Assembly (NCBI RefSeq): GCF_029839275.1
Contig: NZ_JAOCAH010000002.1
Coordinates: 431,825-495,824 of the forward strand
Length of the DNA: 64,000 bases
Source: Pseudomonas sp. GD03944
Lineage (GTDB): Bacteria > Pseudomonadota > Gammaproteobacteria > Pseudomonadales > Pseudomonadaceae
Direction of reading: 5' to 3'
A model generated the notes under the pieces. The model was not told where the DNA came from. It worked only from the letters and a program-made list of their open reading frames with translations, and did no database searches. The position numbers and the translations under genes are program-made. This document shows, piece by piece, positions 1 to 9,300 of the stretch. Each line of letters starts with the position of its first letter. The stretch's first letter is position 1.

Positions 1-1
1 G

Positions 2-154
2 CGCCTCGGGGTGATCGGTACCGGCGTGTGCGAGCCGGGCATCGTCCAGCTCAAGGGCCAGCACCTGCAGTTGGAGGCTGGGGAAGTCCGGCGCCTGCGC
101 GTGGCCCTGAGCACCTCCGGCCTGTACCTGATTCCCGCCCCGGCACTGCAATAG
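2..154 (+). CDS. C-terminal end of an unidentified protein (cut by window edge)
   Basis: Frame 2 is open from the first base to a TAG at 152-154 and encodes about 50 residues, starting RLGVIGTGVCEPGIVQL and ending LYLIPAPALQ. Codon third positions are strongly G/C, as in the neighbouring genes, which supports real coding. No domain can be recognised from this fragment. The stop lies only 11 bp before the -35 box of the copA promoter, so the gene is upstream of and separate from the copper operon. Confidence 0.55.
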   Translation, partial: RLGVIGTGVCEPGIVQLKGQHLQLEAGEVRRLRVALSTSGLYLIPAPALQ

Positions 155-165
155 GCATTCAGGGC

Positions 166-196
166 TTGACCTTGCCCCTATGGCAAGGTTGATTCT
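166..196 (+). promoter_or_regulatory. CueR-type copper promoter/operator of copA
   Basis: A -35 box TTGACC (166-171) and a -10-like GATTCT (191-196) are separated by 19 bp, the over-long spacer typical of MerR-family activated promoters. Between them sits a dyad with arms ACCTTGCC and GGCAAGGT around CCTAT (169-189), very close to known CueR boxes. The copA start follows 37 bp downstream and cueR itself lies in the same operon, so copper-dependent activation by CueR is a strong inference. Confidence 0.88.
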
Positions 197-232
197 GGGG
201 GTGAGTTCACTGCCCCACAGGAAGCATGCCCC

Positions 233-2626
233 ATGGCCACCCTGTCCACCTTCGACCTGCCGATCAGCGGCATGACCTGCGCCAGCTGCGCCGGGCGTGT
301 CGAGCGCGCCCTGCGCAACCTGCCGGAGGTCGCCACGGCCAGCGTCAACCTGGCCACCGAACAGGCACGCATCGAAGCCCCGGCGGACAGCCTCGACCGG
401 CTGATCGCCGCCGTGCAGCACGCCGGCTACCAGGTCCCCAGCACGCGCCTGGACCTGCAGATCGGCGGCATGACCTGCGCCAGTTGCGTCGGCCGGGTCG
501 AACGGGCCCTGGCCCGGCAACCCGGGGTGCTTGGTGTGAACGTCAACCTGGCCACCGAGCAGGCGCAGGTGAACATCGCCCCGGGTACCGACAGCGCCGA
601 CCTGCTGGCCACGGTGCGCGAAGCGGGCTACACCGCCCAGCTCGTGGACGACGCCCCGCCCAGCGCCGAACACGACGCCGACCGCGCCCTGCGCCAGGAG
701 CGCTGGCGGGTCGGTGTTGCCCTGCTGCTCGCCGCCCCGCTGGTGCTACCCATGCTGCTGAGCCCCTTCGGTATCCACTGGATGCTGCCGGCCTGGGCCC
801 AGCTGGCCCTGGCCACGCCGGTGCAGTTCATCCTCGGCGCGCGCTTCTACCGCGCCGCCTGGCGGGCCCTGCGCGCAGGCGCCGGCAACATGGACCAACT
901 GGTCGCCATCGGCACCAGCGCCGGCTACGGCCTGAGCCTCTACCAGTGGTCGATCACCCCGCCGGGCATCACGCCCCACCTGTATTTCGAAGCCTCGGCG
1001 GTGATCATCGCCCTGATCCTGCTCGGCAAGTACCTGGAAAGCCGCGCCAAGCGCCAGACCAGCAGCGCCATCCGTGCCTTGCAGGCGCTTCGCCCGGAGC
1101 GCGCCCTGCGCCTGCAGGACGGCCGCGAGGAATGGGTCGCCCTCGGCGAGCTGGCCCTCGGCGACCGCATCGTGGTCAAGCCCGGCGAACGCTTCCCGGT
1201 GGACGGCCAGGTGCTGGAAGGCCGCAGCCACGCCGACGAAGCCCTGATCAGCGGCGAAAGCCTGCCCCAGGCCAAGGAGCCGGGCGATGCGGTCACCGCC
1301 GGGGCGATCAACGGCGAAGGCCGCCTGCTGCTGGAAACCACCGCCCTGGGTGCGGAGACCGTGCTGGCGAAAATCATCCGCCTGGTGGAAGACGCCCAGG
1401 CCGCCAAGGCGCCCATCCAGAAGCTGGTGGACCGGGTCAGCCAGGTCTTCGTGCCGGTGGTGCTGCTGATCGCCCTGGGCACCCTGGTGGCCTGGATGAT
1501 GCTCGGCGCACCGTTGCAGGTGGCGCTGCTCAACGCCGTGGCAGTGCTGGTGATCGCCTGCCCCTGCGCCCTCGGCCTGGCCACTCCCACCGCGATCATG
1601 GCCGGCACCGGCGTGGCCGCCCGCCACGGCATCCTGATCAAGGACGCCGAAGCCCTGGAGGTCGCCCACAGCGTGACCGCCGTGGCCTTCGACAAGACCG
1701 GCACCCTCACCTCCGGCAGCCCGAAAATCGCCCACCTGCAAGCTGCCGATGGCGACGAGCAGGCGCTTTTGCGCCTGGCCGGCGCCCTGCAGCGCGGCAG
1801 CGAACACCCGCTGGCCAAGGCGGTGCTGGAACGCTGCACCGACCAGGCACTGCCGGACGCGCAGGACAGCCGGGCCCTGCCGGGCCGCGGCATCAGTGGC
1901 CAGGTCGAGGGCCAGCAACTGGCCCTGGGCAACGCTCGTCTGCTGACGGACAGCGGCCTGGCGCCGGGCGAACTGGGCGACACCGCCAGCGCCTGGGAAA
2001 CCCAGGGGCGCACCGTGTCTTGGCTCATCGAGCAGGCGCCGGACGCCCGGATACTGGGCCTGCTGGCCTTTGGCGACACGCTGAAGGACGGCGCCCTCGA
2101 CGCCGTGCAGCAGTTGCACGCCCAGGGCATCCACAGCCACCTGGTCAGCGGCGACAACGCGGGCAGCGCCGCGGCGGTGGCCAACACCCTGGGCATCGAT
2201 TCGGTACACGCCAACGTGCTGCCGGCGGAAAAGGCCGCGCTGATCGCCGACCTGAAACGCCAGGGCGTGGTGGCCATGGTCGGCGACGGCATCAACGACG
2301 CGCCGGCCCTGGCCGCGGCGGACGTGGGCATCGCCATGGGCAGCGGCACCGACGTGGCCATGCATGCAGCCGGCATCACCCTGATGCGCGGCGACCCGCG
2401 CCTGGTCCCGGCTGCCCTGGACATCAGCCGACGCACCTACGCCAAGATCCGCCAGAACCTGTTCTGGGCCTTCGTCTACAACCTGATCGGCATTCCCCTG
2501 GCCGCCTTCGGCCTGCTCAACCCGATGCTGGCCGGCGCCGCCATGGCCCTGTCGAGCGTCAGCGTGGTGAGCAATGCCCTGCTGCTGAAAACCTGGAAAC
2601 CGCGCATGACCGGAGACGATCGATGA
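233..2626 (+). CDS. copA: Copper-exporting P1B-type ATPase
   Basis: Inner-membrane ATPase that exports Cu(I) from the cytoplasm. The 797-residue protein has two N-terminal heavy-metal-binding domains, each with GMTCASC (Cys16/Cys19 and Cys82/Cys85), then membrane helices, the transmembrane metal site CPC (residues 443-445), the phosphorylation motif DKTGTLT (Asp487) and the hinge motif [10 protein letters not shown] near the end. Length and domain order match the CopA/CueA family. The ATG at 233 is preceded by AGGAAG; an ATG at 226 is in another frame. It overlaps cueR by four bases (ATGA), so the two are translated together, and it has a CueR-type promoter directly upstream. The gene is called cueA in some pseudomonads. 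Confidence 0.96.
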   Translation: MATLSTFDLPISGMTCASCAGRVERALRNLPEVATASVNLATEQARIEAPADSLDRLIAAVQHAGYQVPSTRLDLQIGGMTCASCVGRVERALARQPGVLGVNVNLATEQAQVNIAPGTDSADLLATVREAGYTAQLVDDAPPSAEHDADRALRQERWRVGVALLLAAPLVLPMLLSPFGIHWMLPAWAQLALATPVQFILGARFYRAAWRALRAGAGNMDQLVAIGTSAGYGLSLYQWSITPPGITPHLYFEASAVIIALILLGKYLESRAKRQTSSAIRALQALRPERALRLQDGREEWVALGELALGDRIVVKPGERFPVDGQVLEGRSHADEALISGESLPQAKEPGDAVTAGAINGEGRLLLETTALGAETVLAKIIRLVEDAQAAKAPIQKLVDRVSQVFVPVVLLIALGTLVAWMMLGAPLQVALLNAVAVLVIACPCALGLATPTAIMAGTGVAARHGILIKDAEALEVAHSVTAVAFDKTGTLTSGSPKIAHLQAADGDEQALLRLAGALQRGSEHPLAKAVLERCTDQALPDAQDSRALPGRGISGQVEGQQLALGNARLLTDSGLAPGELGDTASAWETQGRTVSWLIEQAPDARILGLLAFGDTLKDGALDAVQQLHAQGIHSHLVSGDNAGSAAAVANTLGIDSVHANVLPAEKAALIADLKRQGVVAMVGDGINDAPALAAADVGIAMGSGTDVAMHAAGITLMRGDPRLVPAALDISRRTYAKIRQNLFWAFVYNLIGIPLAAFGLLNPMLAGAAMALSSVSVVSNALLLKTWKPRMTGDDR

Positions 2627-3021
2627 ACATCGGCCAAGCCGCCCGCAAGACCGGCCTCAGCGCCAAGATGATTCGTTACTACGAGCAGATCGAACTGCTG
2701 CCCAGCGCCGGGCGCAGCGACAGTGGTTACCGCCAGTACAACGAACAGGACTTGCACCGCCTGGCGTTCATCAAGCGCTCACGGGACCTGGGGTTTTCCC
2801 TGGCGGAGGTGGCCAGGCTGCTGACCCTGTGGCAGGACCGCCAACGCGCCAGCGCCGATGTGAAGGCCCTGGCCGCCGAACACATCGTCGAGCTGAACCG
2901 CAAGATCGAAGAAATGAGCAGCCTGCGCGACACCCTGCAGGAACTGATGGACCACTGCCAGGGCGACCACCGCCCGGACTGCCCGATCCTCAAGGACCTG
3001 GAGTCCGGTGGGTGTTGCTGA
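2623..3021 (+). CDS. cueR: Cu(I)-responsive MerR-family regulator CueR
   Basis: A 132-residue MerR-family activator. The N-terminal winged helix ([21 protein letters not shown]) is followed by a dimerisation helix and a metal-binding loop with Cys112 and Cys120 (CQGDHRPDC). Ser77 is present at the position that distinguishes +1-ion sensors (CueR) from +2-ion sensors, which have Cys there. It starts inside the copA stop codon, so it forms an operon with the pump it should activate; the usual alternative in other bacteria is divergent transcription. C-terminal CC is an extra cysteine pair of unknown role. Confidence 0.94.
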   Translation: MNIGQAARKTGLSAKMIRYYEQIELLPSAGRSDSGYRQYNEQDLHRLAFIKRSRDLGFSLAEVARLLTLWQDRQRASADVKALAAEHIVELNRKIEEMSSLRDTLQELMDHCQGDHRPDCPILKDLESGGCC

Positions 3022-3039
3022 GCCTGTAGCCCGGAGCAC

Positions 3040-3385
3040 CTGAGCGGCGTTCAACCTGGCATCGGCGGCGCCCCCGTGGTGGATGAAAAGAGCGTCATCC
3101 ACCCTACGGCAGCCTCCCGGGTTCTGGCTTACCACTGGGGATAAAACGGATTCGTAGCCTGGGTCGAGCGAAGCGATACCCGGGTATCGCCAGGCTCAAC
3201 CCAGGCTACGGACTGAGCGGCGTTCAACCTGGCATCGGCGGCGCCCCCGTGGTGGATGAAAAGAGCGTCATCCACCCTACGGCAGCCTTCCGGGCTCTGG
3301 CTTACCACTGGGGATAAAACGGATTCGTAGCCTGGGTCGAGCGAAGCGACACCCGGGTATCGCCAGGCTCAACCCAGGCTACGGG
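3040..3385. repeat. Tandem duplication (2 x 173 bp) of REP-like hairpins
   Basis: Positions 3040-3212 and 3213-3385 are near-identical tandem copies differing at only a few bases. Each unit carries two inverted repeats: GTGGATGA/TCATCCAC (first copy around 3079-3099) and a longer hairpin with arms GTAGCCTGGGT and ACCCAGGCTAC. Such hairpins resemble Pseudomonas REP/REPIN elements. The 381-bp stretch after cueR (3022-3402) contains no convincing gene. Confidence 0.8.
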
Positions 3386-3402
3386 CTGGAGCAATTGCGA
3401 GG

Positions 3403-4008
3403 TCAGGCCGGGGCGAGTGTCTGCACGGCCTGTTGCAGGGCGTGGCAATCCGGCGCGAAGTGGTCGGTCAGTTCGGGCCAGGGGTTGTCCGGCAGGTTGA
3501 CCAGTACGCTGGTGGCACCCGCCGCCCGGGCGCATTCCAGGTCGAAGCGGTAATCGCCCACCATCACCAGCGCCTCGGGCGCCACCTGCCAGCGCGCGGC
3601 CAGGTGCAGCAGGCCACCCGGGTCGGGCTTGGGCGGCACCTCGTCGCGGCCCAGGATGTCGTCCACCGCGAAGCAGTCGTCCAGGCCGATGGCCTGCAGG
3701 GTCAGCAGCGCCAGGCAGTGGGCATTGCGGGTCAGCACGCCGAGCCGGCAGCCGCGCTCGCGCAGGGTCCGCACCAGCTCAACCGCTCCCGGGGCCGGGC
3801 GCGCCGCCAGGGCCAGCTCGTGCTCGTGCTCCATCAACCAGGCGTGCTTGATCGCCGCTTCATGCGCCGGCAGGGCCGCCAGGTGGTGGAGGATGTCCGC
3901 CGTGAGGGGGATGTCCAGGGCGCGCTTGATCGCCTCGAAGTCATGCACCGCCAGGGTCAGGGTGCCGTCCATGTCGAACACCCAGTGGCGAGCGACCTTC
4001 AGGTTCAC
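3403..4008 (-). CDS. HAD-superfamily phosphatase (HAD-IA)
   Basis: A 201-residue cytoplasmic hydrolase, probably a phosphatase of the phosphoglycolate phosphatase-like group; the substrate is unknown. All four HAD motifs are visible: FDMDGT with Asp12/Asp14, the threonine in VLTRNA, the lysine in PPKPDP and the acidic motif MVGDYRFD. The GTG start overlaps the tesB stop (GTGA), which fixes the start and indicates translational coupling with tesB. An upstream in-frame extension runs within tesB and is a shadow. Confidence 0.85.
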   Translation of the reverse strand: MNLKVARHWVFDMDGTLTLAVHDFEAIKRALDIPLTADILHHLAALPAHEAAIKHAWLMEHEHELALAARPAPGAVELVRTLRERGCRLGVLTRNAHCLALLTLQAIGLDDCFAVDDILGRDEVPPKPDPGGLLHLAARWQVAPEALVMVGDYRFDLECARAAGATSVLVNLPDNPWPELTDHFAPDCHALQQAVQTLAPA

Positions 4009-4874
4009 TTCCAGTCCTCGCGCACCCGGGTCAGCCCTTCCTGGGCCACCGAGGCCACCAGTTGCCCCTGGCGGTTGAAGATGCTGCCGCGGGAGAAGCC
4101 GCGGGCGTTGCCGGCCCACGGGCTGTCCATGGCGTAGAGCAGCCAGTCGTCCATGCGCAGGTTGCCGTGGAACCACAGCGAATGGTCGAGGCTGGCCACC
4201 TGCATGAACTTCTGCCACACCGACACGCCGTGGGGCAGCATCGAGGTGGTCAGCAGGTTGAAGTCACTGGCGTAGCCCAGCAGGTACTTGTGCAGCTGCG
4301 GGTCATCCGGCAGGTCGCCGGCGGCGCGGAACCACACGTACTTCACCGGCTCGCTCGGCTCCGGAGCGAAGGGGTTGCCCACGGTCACCGGGCGGATCTC
4401 GATCGGCTTGTCGCTCACCGCGCGCTCGCGCATGCGCTCCGGCAGGGAGCCCGCCACCAGGCGCGCCAGCTCGGTTTCCGAGCGCAGGCCTTCGGGGCCC
4501 GGCACGTCGGGCATGAGGTTCTGGTGGTGGAAGCCCTCTTCGTCGTACTGGAACGAAGCGCTGCAGGTGAAGATCGGCTTGCCCTTCTGGATCGCCATCA
4601 CCCGGCGGGTGCTGAAGCTGCCGCCATCGCGCACCCGGTCGACCTGGTAGACCACCGGCAAGGTGGCATCCCCCGGTCGCAGGAAGTAGCCGTGCAGCGA
4701 GTGCACGTGGCGGTCGGCCTCCACGGTCTGGCTGGCCGCCGACACACACTGCCCCAGCACCTGGCCACCGAACAGCTGGCGGAAGCCCAGGTCCTGGCTG
4801 ACGCCACGGAACAGGTTTTCCTCGATGGATTCCAGGGTCAGCAAGGCAACCAGTTCATCCAATACGTGACTCAT
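4005..4874 (-). CDS. tesB: Acyl-CoA thioesterase II
   Basis: Cleaves medium- and long-chain acyl-CoA to free acid and CoA. The 289-residue protein has the size of E. coli TesB (286) and the double hot-dog layout: N-terminal FRGVSQDLGFRQLFGGQVLG, a hot-dog half ending in the HSLHGYFLRPGD region, and a C-terminal half with RGSIFNRQGQLVASVAQEGLTR. The ATG at 4874 follows GGGGAGAG at good spacing; the five-residue extension upstream lacks this. It is the first gene of a two-gene unit with the HAD phosphatase. Confidence 0.93.
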   Translation of the reverse strand: MSHVLDELVALLTLESIEENLFRGVSQDLGFRQLFGGQVLGQCVSAASQTVEADRHVHSLHGYFLRPGDATLPVVYQVDRVRDGGSFSTRRVMAIQKGKPIFTCSASFQYDEEGFHHQNLMPDVPGPEGLRSETELARLVAGSLPERMRERAVSDKPIEIRPVTVGNPFAPEPSEPVKYVWFRAAGDLPDDPQLHKYLLGYASDFNLLTTSMLPHGVSVWQKFMQVASLDHSLWFHGNLRMDDWLLYAMDSPWAGNARGFSRGSIFNRQGQLVASVAQEGLTRVREDWK

Positions 4875-4896
4875 GCAGTCTCTCCCCAATCGCCGC

Positions 4897-6483
4897 TCAC
4901 GGGTGCGGCGGTCTTCTCAAATCGTCGTAGGCAGGCAGGGACAGCAAGCGCTCATCCCACACCGCACGGCCAAGGGTGAAATGGTAAAGGCTTTGCCAGC
5001 GGCTGTCGGCAAGTCCCAGCAATTCGTGCACCGCTTCGTCGAAATAACAGCCGATGCCGGTGGCGGACAACCCGGCGGCCTCGGCTTCCAGGTACAGCAG
5101 CTGACCAATCTGCCCACACTCCCAGTAAAGCCGCGGATAACGCCAGGCGCCGCCCGCCAGCGCAGAATCGAAGCGCGCCAGCATGGCCACGGCCAGGCAG
5201 CCGTCACTGGCGATGTCCTGGCCGCACGAAAGGAACGCCGCCAGGCCCCGGGCATCGCCCTCCAGCAGGCGGTACAGGGGGAGTTCGTCGTGCACCCGCT
5301 GCCAGGTGAAATCCTCACGCAGGCCGGCCTGGGCCTGGCCATCGCACCGGGCCAGCCAGTACAGCCCCGGGGTCAGGTCGCGCACCCGGTGGACGAACAG
5401 CAGCAGGTCGACCTCGGGCGGCTCGCCGGTCACCGCGAAGGGCACCGGGGAGTTGGCCGGCATCAGGCGCTGCAACCAGGCGAACAGCAGCTCGGCGGTG
5501 ATTCCGGCCTTGCCGTCCATGTCCTGGGCACTGCGTCGACGGTGCAGGATCGGCCGCAGCGGCAGCCCCGGGTTGTCCGCCACCTGGCGCCCCGGAGCCG
5601 CTTGCCAGGGAACCGGCGGCAGCGCCGGCGCCCGGCACAGGGTATGCACCCGCGCCAGCTCCGGCCAATCCCGGTACTGCCGCGACAGGCGATTGGGACG
5701 GCCGCTCAGCTCCAGCGCCGCCAGGCTGTTCAGCAGGCTCGTCGGCAGCGTGAGCTCGCGGTCCCGGGCCGGGCCGATCCACAGCAGGCAGTCGATGTGT
5801 TCCGCCTCGTGGAAGCCCTCGCGGTCCAGGCCGAACGCGCCGTCCAACCGGACCTCGGGAACGCTGCGCAGCAGGCGCACCTGCCAGCCCAGGGCACTGG
5901 CGGCAATCGCCAGGGCTGCCAGGGCGTGGCCGAGGTCGTGCTGGCAGTAGCGGTAGGCCCGCTCGCCGTACTTCCAGGCTTCGCGCCAGGGAATGCTGGC
6001 TAACGCCAGCAGGCAACCGTCGGCCGGCAACGCGCTCCCCAGGGCTGGCGGCAGCTCGGCCCGCACCTCCAGCGCGTGCACGTCGGCGCTGTAGTGGGCC
6101 AGCAGCGCGCCCTCTTCCAGTACGCCCGGGGGCAGCAGCAGGTAGGCCTCGGTGGGGTGCAGGTTGCCCGACGAGGGATTGACCCGCAGCGCCCAGCGGC
6201 TGCCGCCCGCCTCCTTCCAGGCGGACAGCGCCAGGCTGTCGTAGAGCAGTTGCGACAGGCTGGCGCGGTTCATCGGCTGCACGGTGGCACTCGGCGCAGC
6301 GAACACCGAATCGAAGGGTGGCGACTCCTCCTGCGGGCGGTGCCACAACTCGATCAGCCGCGCCCCGTCATAGCGGCGGAACGGCGCAGGCTGGGTGGCC
6401 CAGTCCAGTCGCCCGGGGCCGGGGGCAAACTGCTCGGGGCGGTGTTTGCTGAGCTGGTGATAGGCGCGGACGTCGTCGCTCAT
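4897..6483 (-). CDS. SagB/ThcOx-type nitroreductase-fold dehydrogenase
   Basis: A 528-residue protein with two nitroreductase-like halves. The first has RWALRVNPSSGNLHPTEAYLLLPPG (a SagB-type signature, FMN site) at about residues 95-120 and a CQHDLGHALAALAIAASALGW segment near 185; the second repeats this as YWECGQIGQLLYLEAEAAGLSATGIGCYFDE. The family oxidises azolines in RiPP pathways in some bacteria, but stand-alone forms of unknown substrate are common. No precursor peptide, cyclodehydratase or transporter lies nearby, so a RiPP role is not supported. The ATG overlaps the stop of the GNAT gene upstream (ATGA). Confidence 0.82.
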   Translation of the reverse strand: MSDDVRAYHQLSKHRPEQFAPGPGRLDWATQPAPFRRYDGARLIELWHRPQEESPPFDSVFAAPSATVQPMNRASLSQLLYDSLALSAWKEAGGSRWALRVNPSSGNLHPTEAYLLLPPGVLEEGALLAHYSADVHALEVRAELPPALGSALPADGCLLALASIPWREAWKYGERAYRYCQHDLGHALAALAIAASALGWQVRLLRSVPEVRLDGAFGLDREGFHEAEHIDCLLWIGPARDRELTLPTSLLNSLAALELSGRPNRLSRQYRDWPELARVHTLCRAPALPPVPWQAAPGRQVADNPGLPLRPILHRRRSAQDMDGKAGITAELLFAWLQRLMPANSPVPFAVTGEPPEVDLLLFVHRVRDLTPGLYWLARCDGQAQAGLREDFTWQRVHDELPLYRLLEGDARGLAAFLSCGQDIASDGCLAVAMLARFDSALAGGAWRYPRLYWECGQIGQLLYLEAEAAGLSATGIGCYFDEAVHELLGLADSRWQSLYHFTLGRAVWDERLLSLPAYDDLRRPPHP

Positions 6484-7043
6484 GGCAGCGCCTCCCAGTC
6501 ACGGCGTGTCAGTCGGTAGAGCACATGGCGGCGCAACGGGTGGCCCACGTCGAGGGCCGGGTGGTCGAAGTCGCCGGCCGGGTCGTGGCGCATGCCGATG
6601 GCCTGCATCACGCCTTGCGACGGCCGGTTTTCCCGCGTGGTGAAGGAGACGATCTGCGCCAGCCCCAGGTCCCGGAAACCACTGGCCAGGGCCGCGCTCG
6701 CCGCCTCCCGGGCAAAGCCCTGGCGCCAGCGGGCACGTGCCAGGCGCCAGCCGATCTCCACCGCCGGCACGAAGGGCGCGGCAAAACCCACATGCATCAG
6801 CCCGGTGGCACCGATGAAGGCCCCGCTGTCCCGGTGCTGCACCACCCACCAGCCAAAGCCGTGCTCGGCCACATGACGCTGCACCCGCTCGACCAGCGCG
6901 TCGCTCTGCCCCCGGTCCAGACAGGCGGGGAAATAGCGCATCACCTCGGGGTCGGCGTTCAGCGCGGCGAATTCGGCCCGGTCCTCGTCACGCCAGTGGC
7001 GCAGGATCAGCCGCGGGGTATGCAGTTCGGTGGGTGATGCCAT
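6480..7043 (-). CDS. GNAT acetyltransferase (RimJ/RimL-like)
   Basis: A 187-residue N-acetyltransferase of the RimJ/RimL type. The N-terminus (TPRLILRHWRDEDRAEFAAL) is the usual opening of this family; the acetyl-CoA loop follows as WRQGFAREAASAALASGF and the end is the ENRPSQGVMQAIGM motif. The acceptor is unknown. The ATG at 7043 has a GGAG ribosome binding site; an 18-residue upstream extension is not supported. It is co-transcribed with the SagB-like gene through a 4-bp overlap. Confidence 0.85.
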   Translation of the reverse strand: MASPTELHTPRLILRHWRDEDRAEFAALNADPEVMRYFPACLDRGQSDALVERVQRHVAEHGFGWWVVQHRDSGAFIGATGLMHVGFAAPFVPAVEIGWRLARARWRQGFAREAASAALASGFRDLGLAQIVSFTTRENRPSQGVMQAIGMRHDPAGDFDHPALDVGHPLRRHVLYRLTRRDWEALP

Positions 7044-7110
7044 GCTGACTCCGCTTGAATGAGGTCCGACAACGCCGCCATACTCGGCGCTCGCCATCCG
7101 AGCCCAGTGT

Positions 7111-8031
7111 ATGCGCCTGCCTCTCGTCTATCACGACGACTACAGCCCGCCCTTCCCGGTCGAGCACCGTTTTCCCATGGAGAAGTTTCGCCTGCTGCGC
7201 GATCACCTGGTCGACAGCGGCCTGACCACCGACGCCGACCTGCTGCGGCCCGAACCGTGCCCGGTGGATATTCTCCGCCTGGCCCACTGCCCTGACTACA
7301 TCGAACGCTTTCGCCACGGCCAACTCAGCCGCGACGAACAGCGCGTGCTGGGCCTGCCCTGGAGCGCGCCGCTGGCCCAACGCACCGTCCGCGCCGTGGG
7401 CGGCTCGCTGCTGGCGGCCGAGCAGGCGCTGCAACACGGCCTGGCCTGCCACCTGGCAGGCGGCACCCACCATGCGCATTACGATCACCCGGCGGGTTTC
7501 TGCATCTTCAACGACCTGGCGGTGGTCAGCCAGTACCTGCTGGCCAGCGGTCGCGTGCAGCGGGTGCTGATCTTCGACTGCGACGTGCACCAGGGCGACG
7601 GCACCGCCCGCCTGTTGGCCGACACCCCCGAGGCGATCACCGTGTCGCTGCACTGCGAAAAGAACTTCCCGGCACGCAAGGCCAACAGCGACTGGGACAT
7701 CCCCCTGCCGATGGGCATGGGCGATGACGACTACCTGCAGGTGGTGGACGACGCGCTGAACTACCTGCTGCCGCTGTACCAGCCGGACATCGTGCTGTAC
7801 GACGCCGGGGTCGACGTGCACAAGGACGACGCCCTCGGCTACCTCAAACTGACCGATGCCGGCGTCGCCGCCCGCGACGAGTGCGTGCTGAACCAGTGCC
7901 TGGGCCGTGACATCCCGGTGGTGGGGCTGATCGGTGGCGGCTACGACCGGGACCGCCAGGTCCTGGCCCGGCGCCACGGCATCCTCCACCACAGCGCCGG
8001 GCGGGTCTGGCAGGCACGCGGCCTGGGCTAG
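7111..8031 (+). CDS. Histone deacetylase-family amidohydrolase
   Basis: A 306-residue zinc amidohydrolase of the HDAC/AcuC/acetylpolyamine family. Visible active-site elements are GGTHHAHYDHPAGFCIFND (paired His), DCDVHQGDGT (Asp and His zinc ligands), DAGVDVHKDD (Asp ligand) and the GGGYDRD turn. Bacterial members deacetylate acetylated lysine, polyamines or small amides; the substrate cannot be told. It is transcribed away from the GNAT acetyltransferase with 67 bp between starts, an acetylation/deacetylation pairing that may or may not be meaningful. No strong ribosome binding site is seen before the ATG. Confidence 0.88.
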   Translation: MRLPLVYHDDYSPPFPVEHRFPMEKFRLLRDHLVDSGLTTDADLLRPEPCPVDILRLAHCPDYIERFRHGQLSRDEQRVLGLPWSAPLAQRTVRAVGGSLLAAEQALQHGLACHLAGGTHHAHYDHPAGFCIFNDLAVVSQYLLASGRVQRVLIFDCDVHQGDGTARLLADTPEAITVSLHCEKNFPARKANSDWDIPLPMGMGDDDYLQVVDDALNYLLPLYQPDIVLYDAGVDVHKDDALGYLKLTDAGVAARDECVLNQCLGRDIPVVGLIGGGYDRDRQVLARRHGILHHSAGRVWQARGLG

Positions 8032-8075
8032 CGACTATCATGAGCGGCAGATCGCTCAAAAAAGGATGTTCGACC

Positions 8076-9227
8076 GTGCGACGATTTCTTACCGCCCCCC
8101 CCACGACTCTCGCTCTGTGCACCCTGCTGCTGGCCAGCCCCGCCACCAACGCGCGCGACCTGACGGCCGCCGTGAACGCCACCATCGAACCGCTGATGCA
8201 GGCCCATGACATTCCCGGCATGGCCGTGGCGATCACCCACAACGGCCAGGGCCAGGCCTTCTACTACGGCCTGGCCAACCGCGAAACCCGCCAGGCCGTC
8301 GGCCCCGACACGCTGTTCGAGATCGGTTCGGTGAGCAAGACCCTCACCGCCACCCTCGCCGCCCTCGCCCAGGAACAGGGCAAGCTGTCGCTGACCGACA
8401 CGGTCGAACGCCATGTACCGGAGCTGCAGGGCAGCGCCCTGGCCCAGGTGCCCCTGCTCGACCTCGGCCTGTACACCGCCGGCGGCCTGCCGCTGCAATT
8501 CTCGGAGAACGTGACCGACCACGAATCGATGGTCGCCTACTACCGCCAGTGGCAACCCGAACACAGCCCCGGCACCTCCCGGCGCTATTCCAACCCCAGC
8601 ATCGGTCTGCTCGGCTACATCACCGCGCAACGCCTGGAAGCACCTTTCGCCAGCGCCCTGGAAACCCACCTGCTGCCGGCCCTGGGCATGCGCCACAGCT
8701 ACGTCCAGGTGCCGAGCGCGCAGATGCCGCATTACGCCTCCGGCTACAGCCGGGACAACCAGCCGGTGCGGGTCAACCCCGGGATGCTCGACGGCGAGGC
8801 CTACGGGGTGAAGACCACCGCTGCCGACCTGCTGCGCTTCGTCCACGCCAACCTGCAACCCGGCGCCCTGGAGGGCCCGCTGAAAGGGGCGATCGCCACC
8901 ACGCAGCGCGGTTACTACCAGGTCGGCGACATGACCCAGGGCCTGGGCTGGGAGTTCTACGCCTACCCCATCCCTCTGGAGCGCCTGCAGGCCGGCAACT
9001 CGTCCGCCATGGCCCTGGACGCCCACCCGGTGGCCGAACCCCAGGTGCAGACCGGCGAGGTGCTGTTCAACAAGACCGGCTCTACCGGTGGCTTCGGCGC
9101 CTACGTCGCCTTCATTCCTGCTCGTGGCCAGGGCGTGGTGCTGCTGGCGAACAGAAACTACCCCAACGAGGCGCGGGTGGAGGCGGCGCTGAAGCTACTG
9201 CACGCCCTCGACGACACCGCCCGCTGA
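8076..9227 (+). CDS. ampC: Class C (AmpC-type) beta-lactamase
   Basis: A 383-residue periplasmic serine beta-lactamase. From the GTG at 8076 it has a typical signal peptide (RRFLTAPPTTLALCTLLLAS, cleavage after ATNA). Class C motifs are complete: SVSK (Ser85-Lys88), Tyr171-Ser-Asn173 and Lys333-Thr-Gly335, plus the YTAGGLPLQ and KTGSTGGFGAYVAFIP segments. The GTG has AAGGA nine bases upstream; an in-frame ATG at 8040 gives a longer, poorer leader and no ribosome binding site. No ampR lies next to it, so induction control, if any, is from elsewhere. It could hydrolyse cephalosporins, but activity is not shown by sequence alone. Confidence 0.92.
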   Translation: MRRFLTAPPTTLALCTLLLASPATNARDLTAAVNATIEPLMQAHDIPGMAVAITHNGQGQAFYYGLANRETRQAVGPDTLFEIGSVSKTLTATLAALAQEQGKLSLTDTVERHVPELQGSALAQVPLLDLGLYTAGGLPLQFSENVTDHESMVAYYRQWQPEHSPGTSRRYSNPSIGLLGYITAQRLEAPFASALETHLLPALGMRHSYVQVPSAQMPHYASGYSRDNQPVRVNPGMLDGEAYGVKTTAADLLRFVHANLQPGALEGPLKGAIATTQRGYYQVGDMTQGLGWEFYAYPIPLERLQAGNSSAMALDAHPVAEPQVQTGEVLFNKTGSTGGFGAYVAFIPARGQGVVLLANRNYPNEARVEAALKLLHALDDTAR

Positions 9228-9300
9228 TCCCTGCCCGAGTCGCGCACCGCACGCCTCGGGTAGAATGCCGCCCCCTTTTATCCAGAACCGCGCCCCCACC

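Noticed and set aside
226..3021. 931-codon open frame across copA in another frame, ending as CueR
   Set aside because: The part before 2623 is an Arg/Pro/Gly-rich shadow of copA caused by high GC; only the last 132 codons (CueR) are real.
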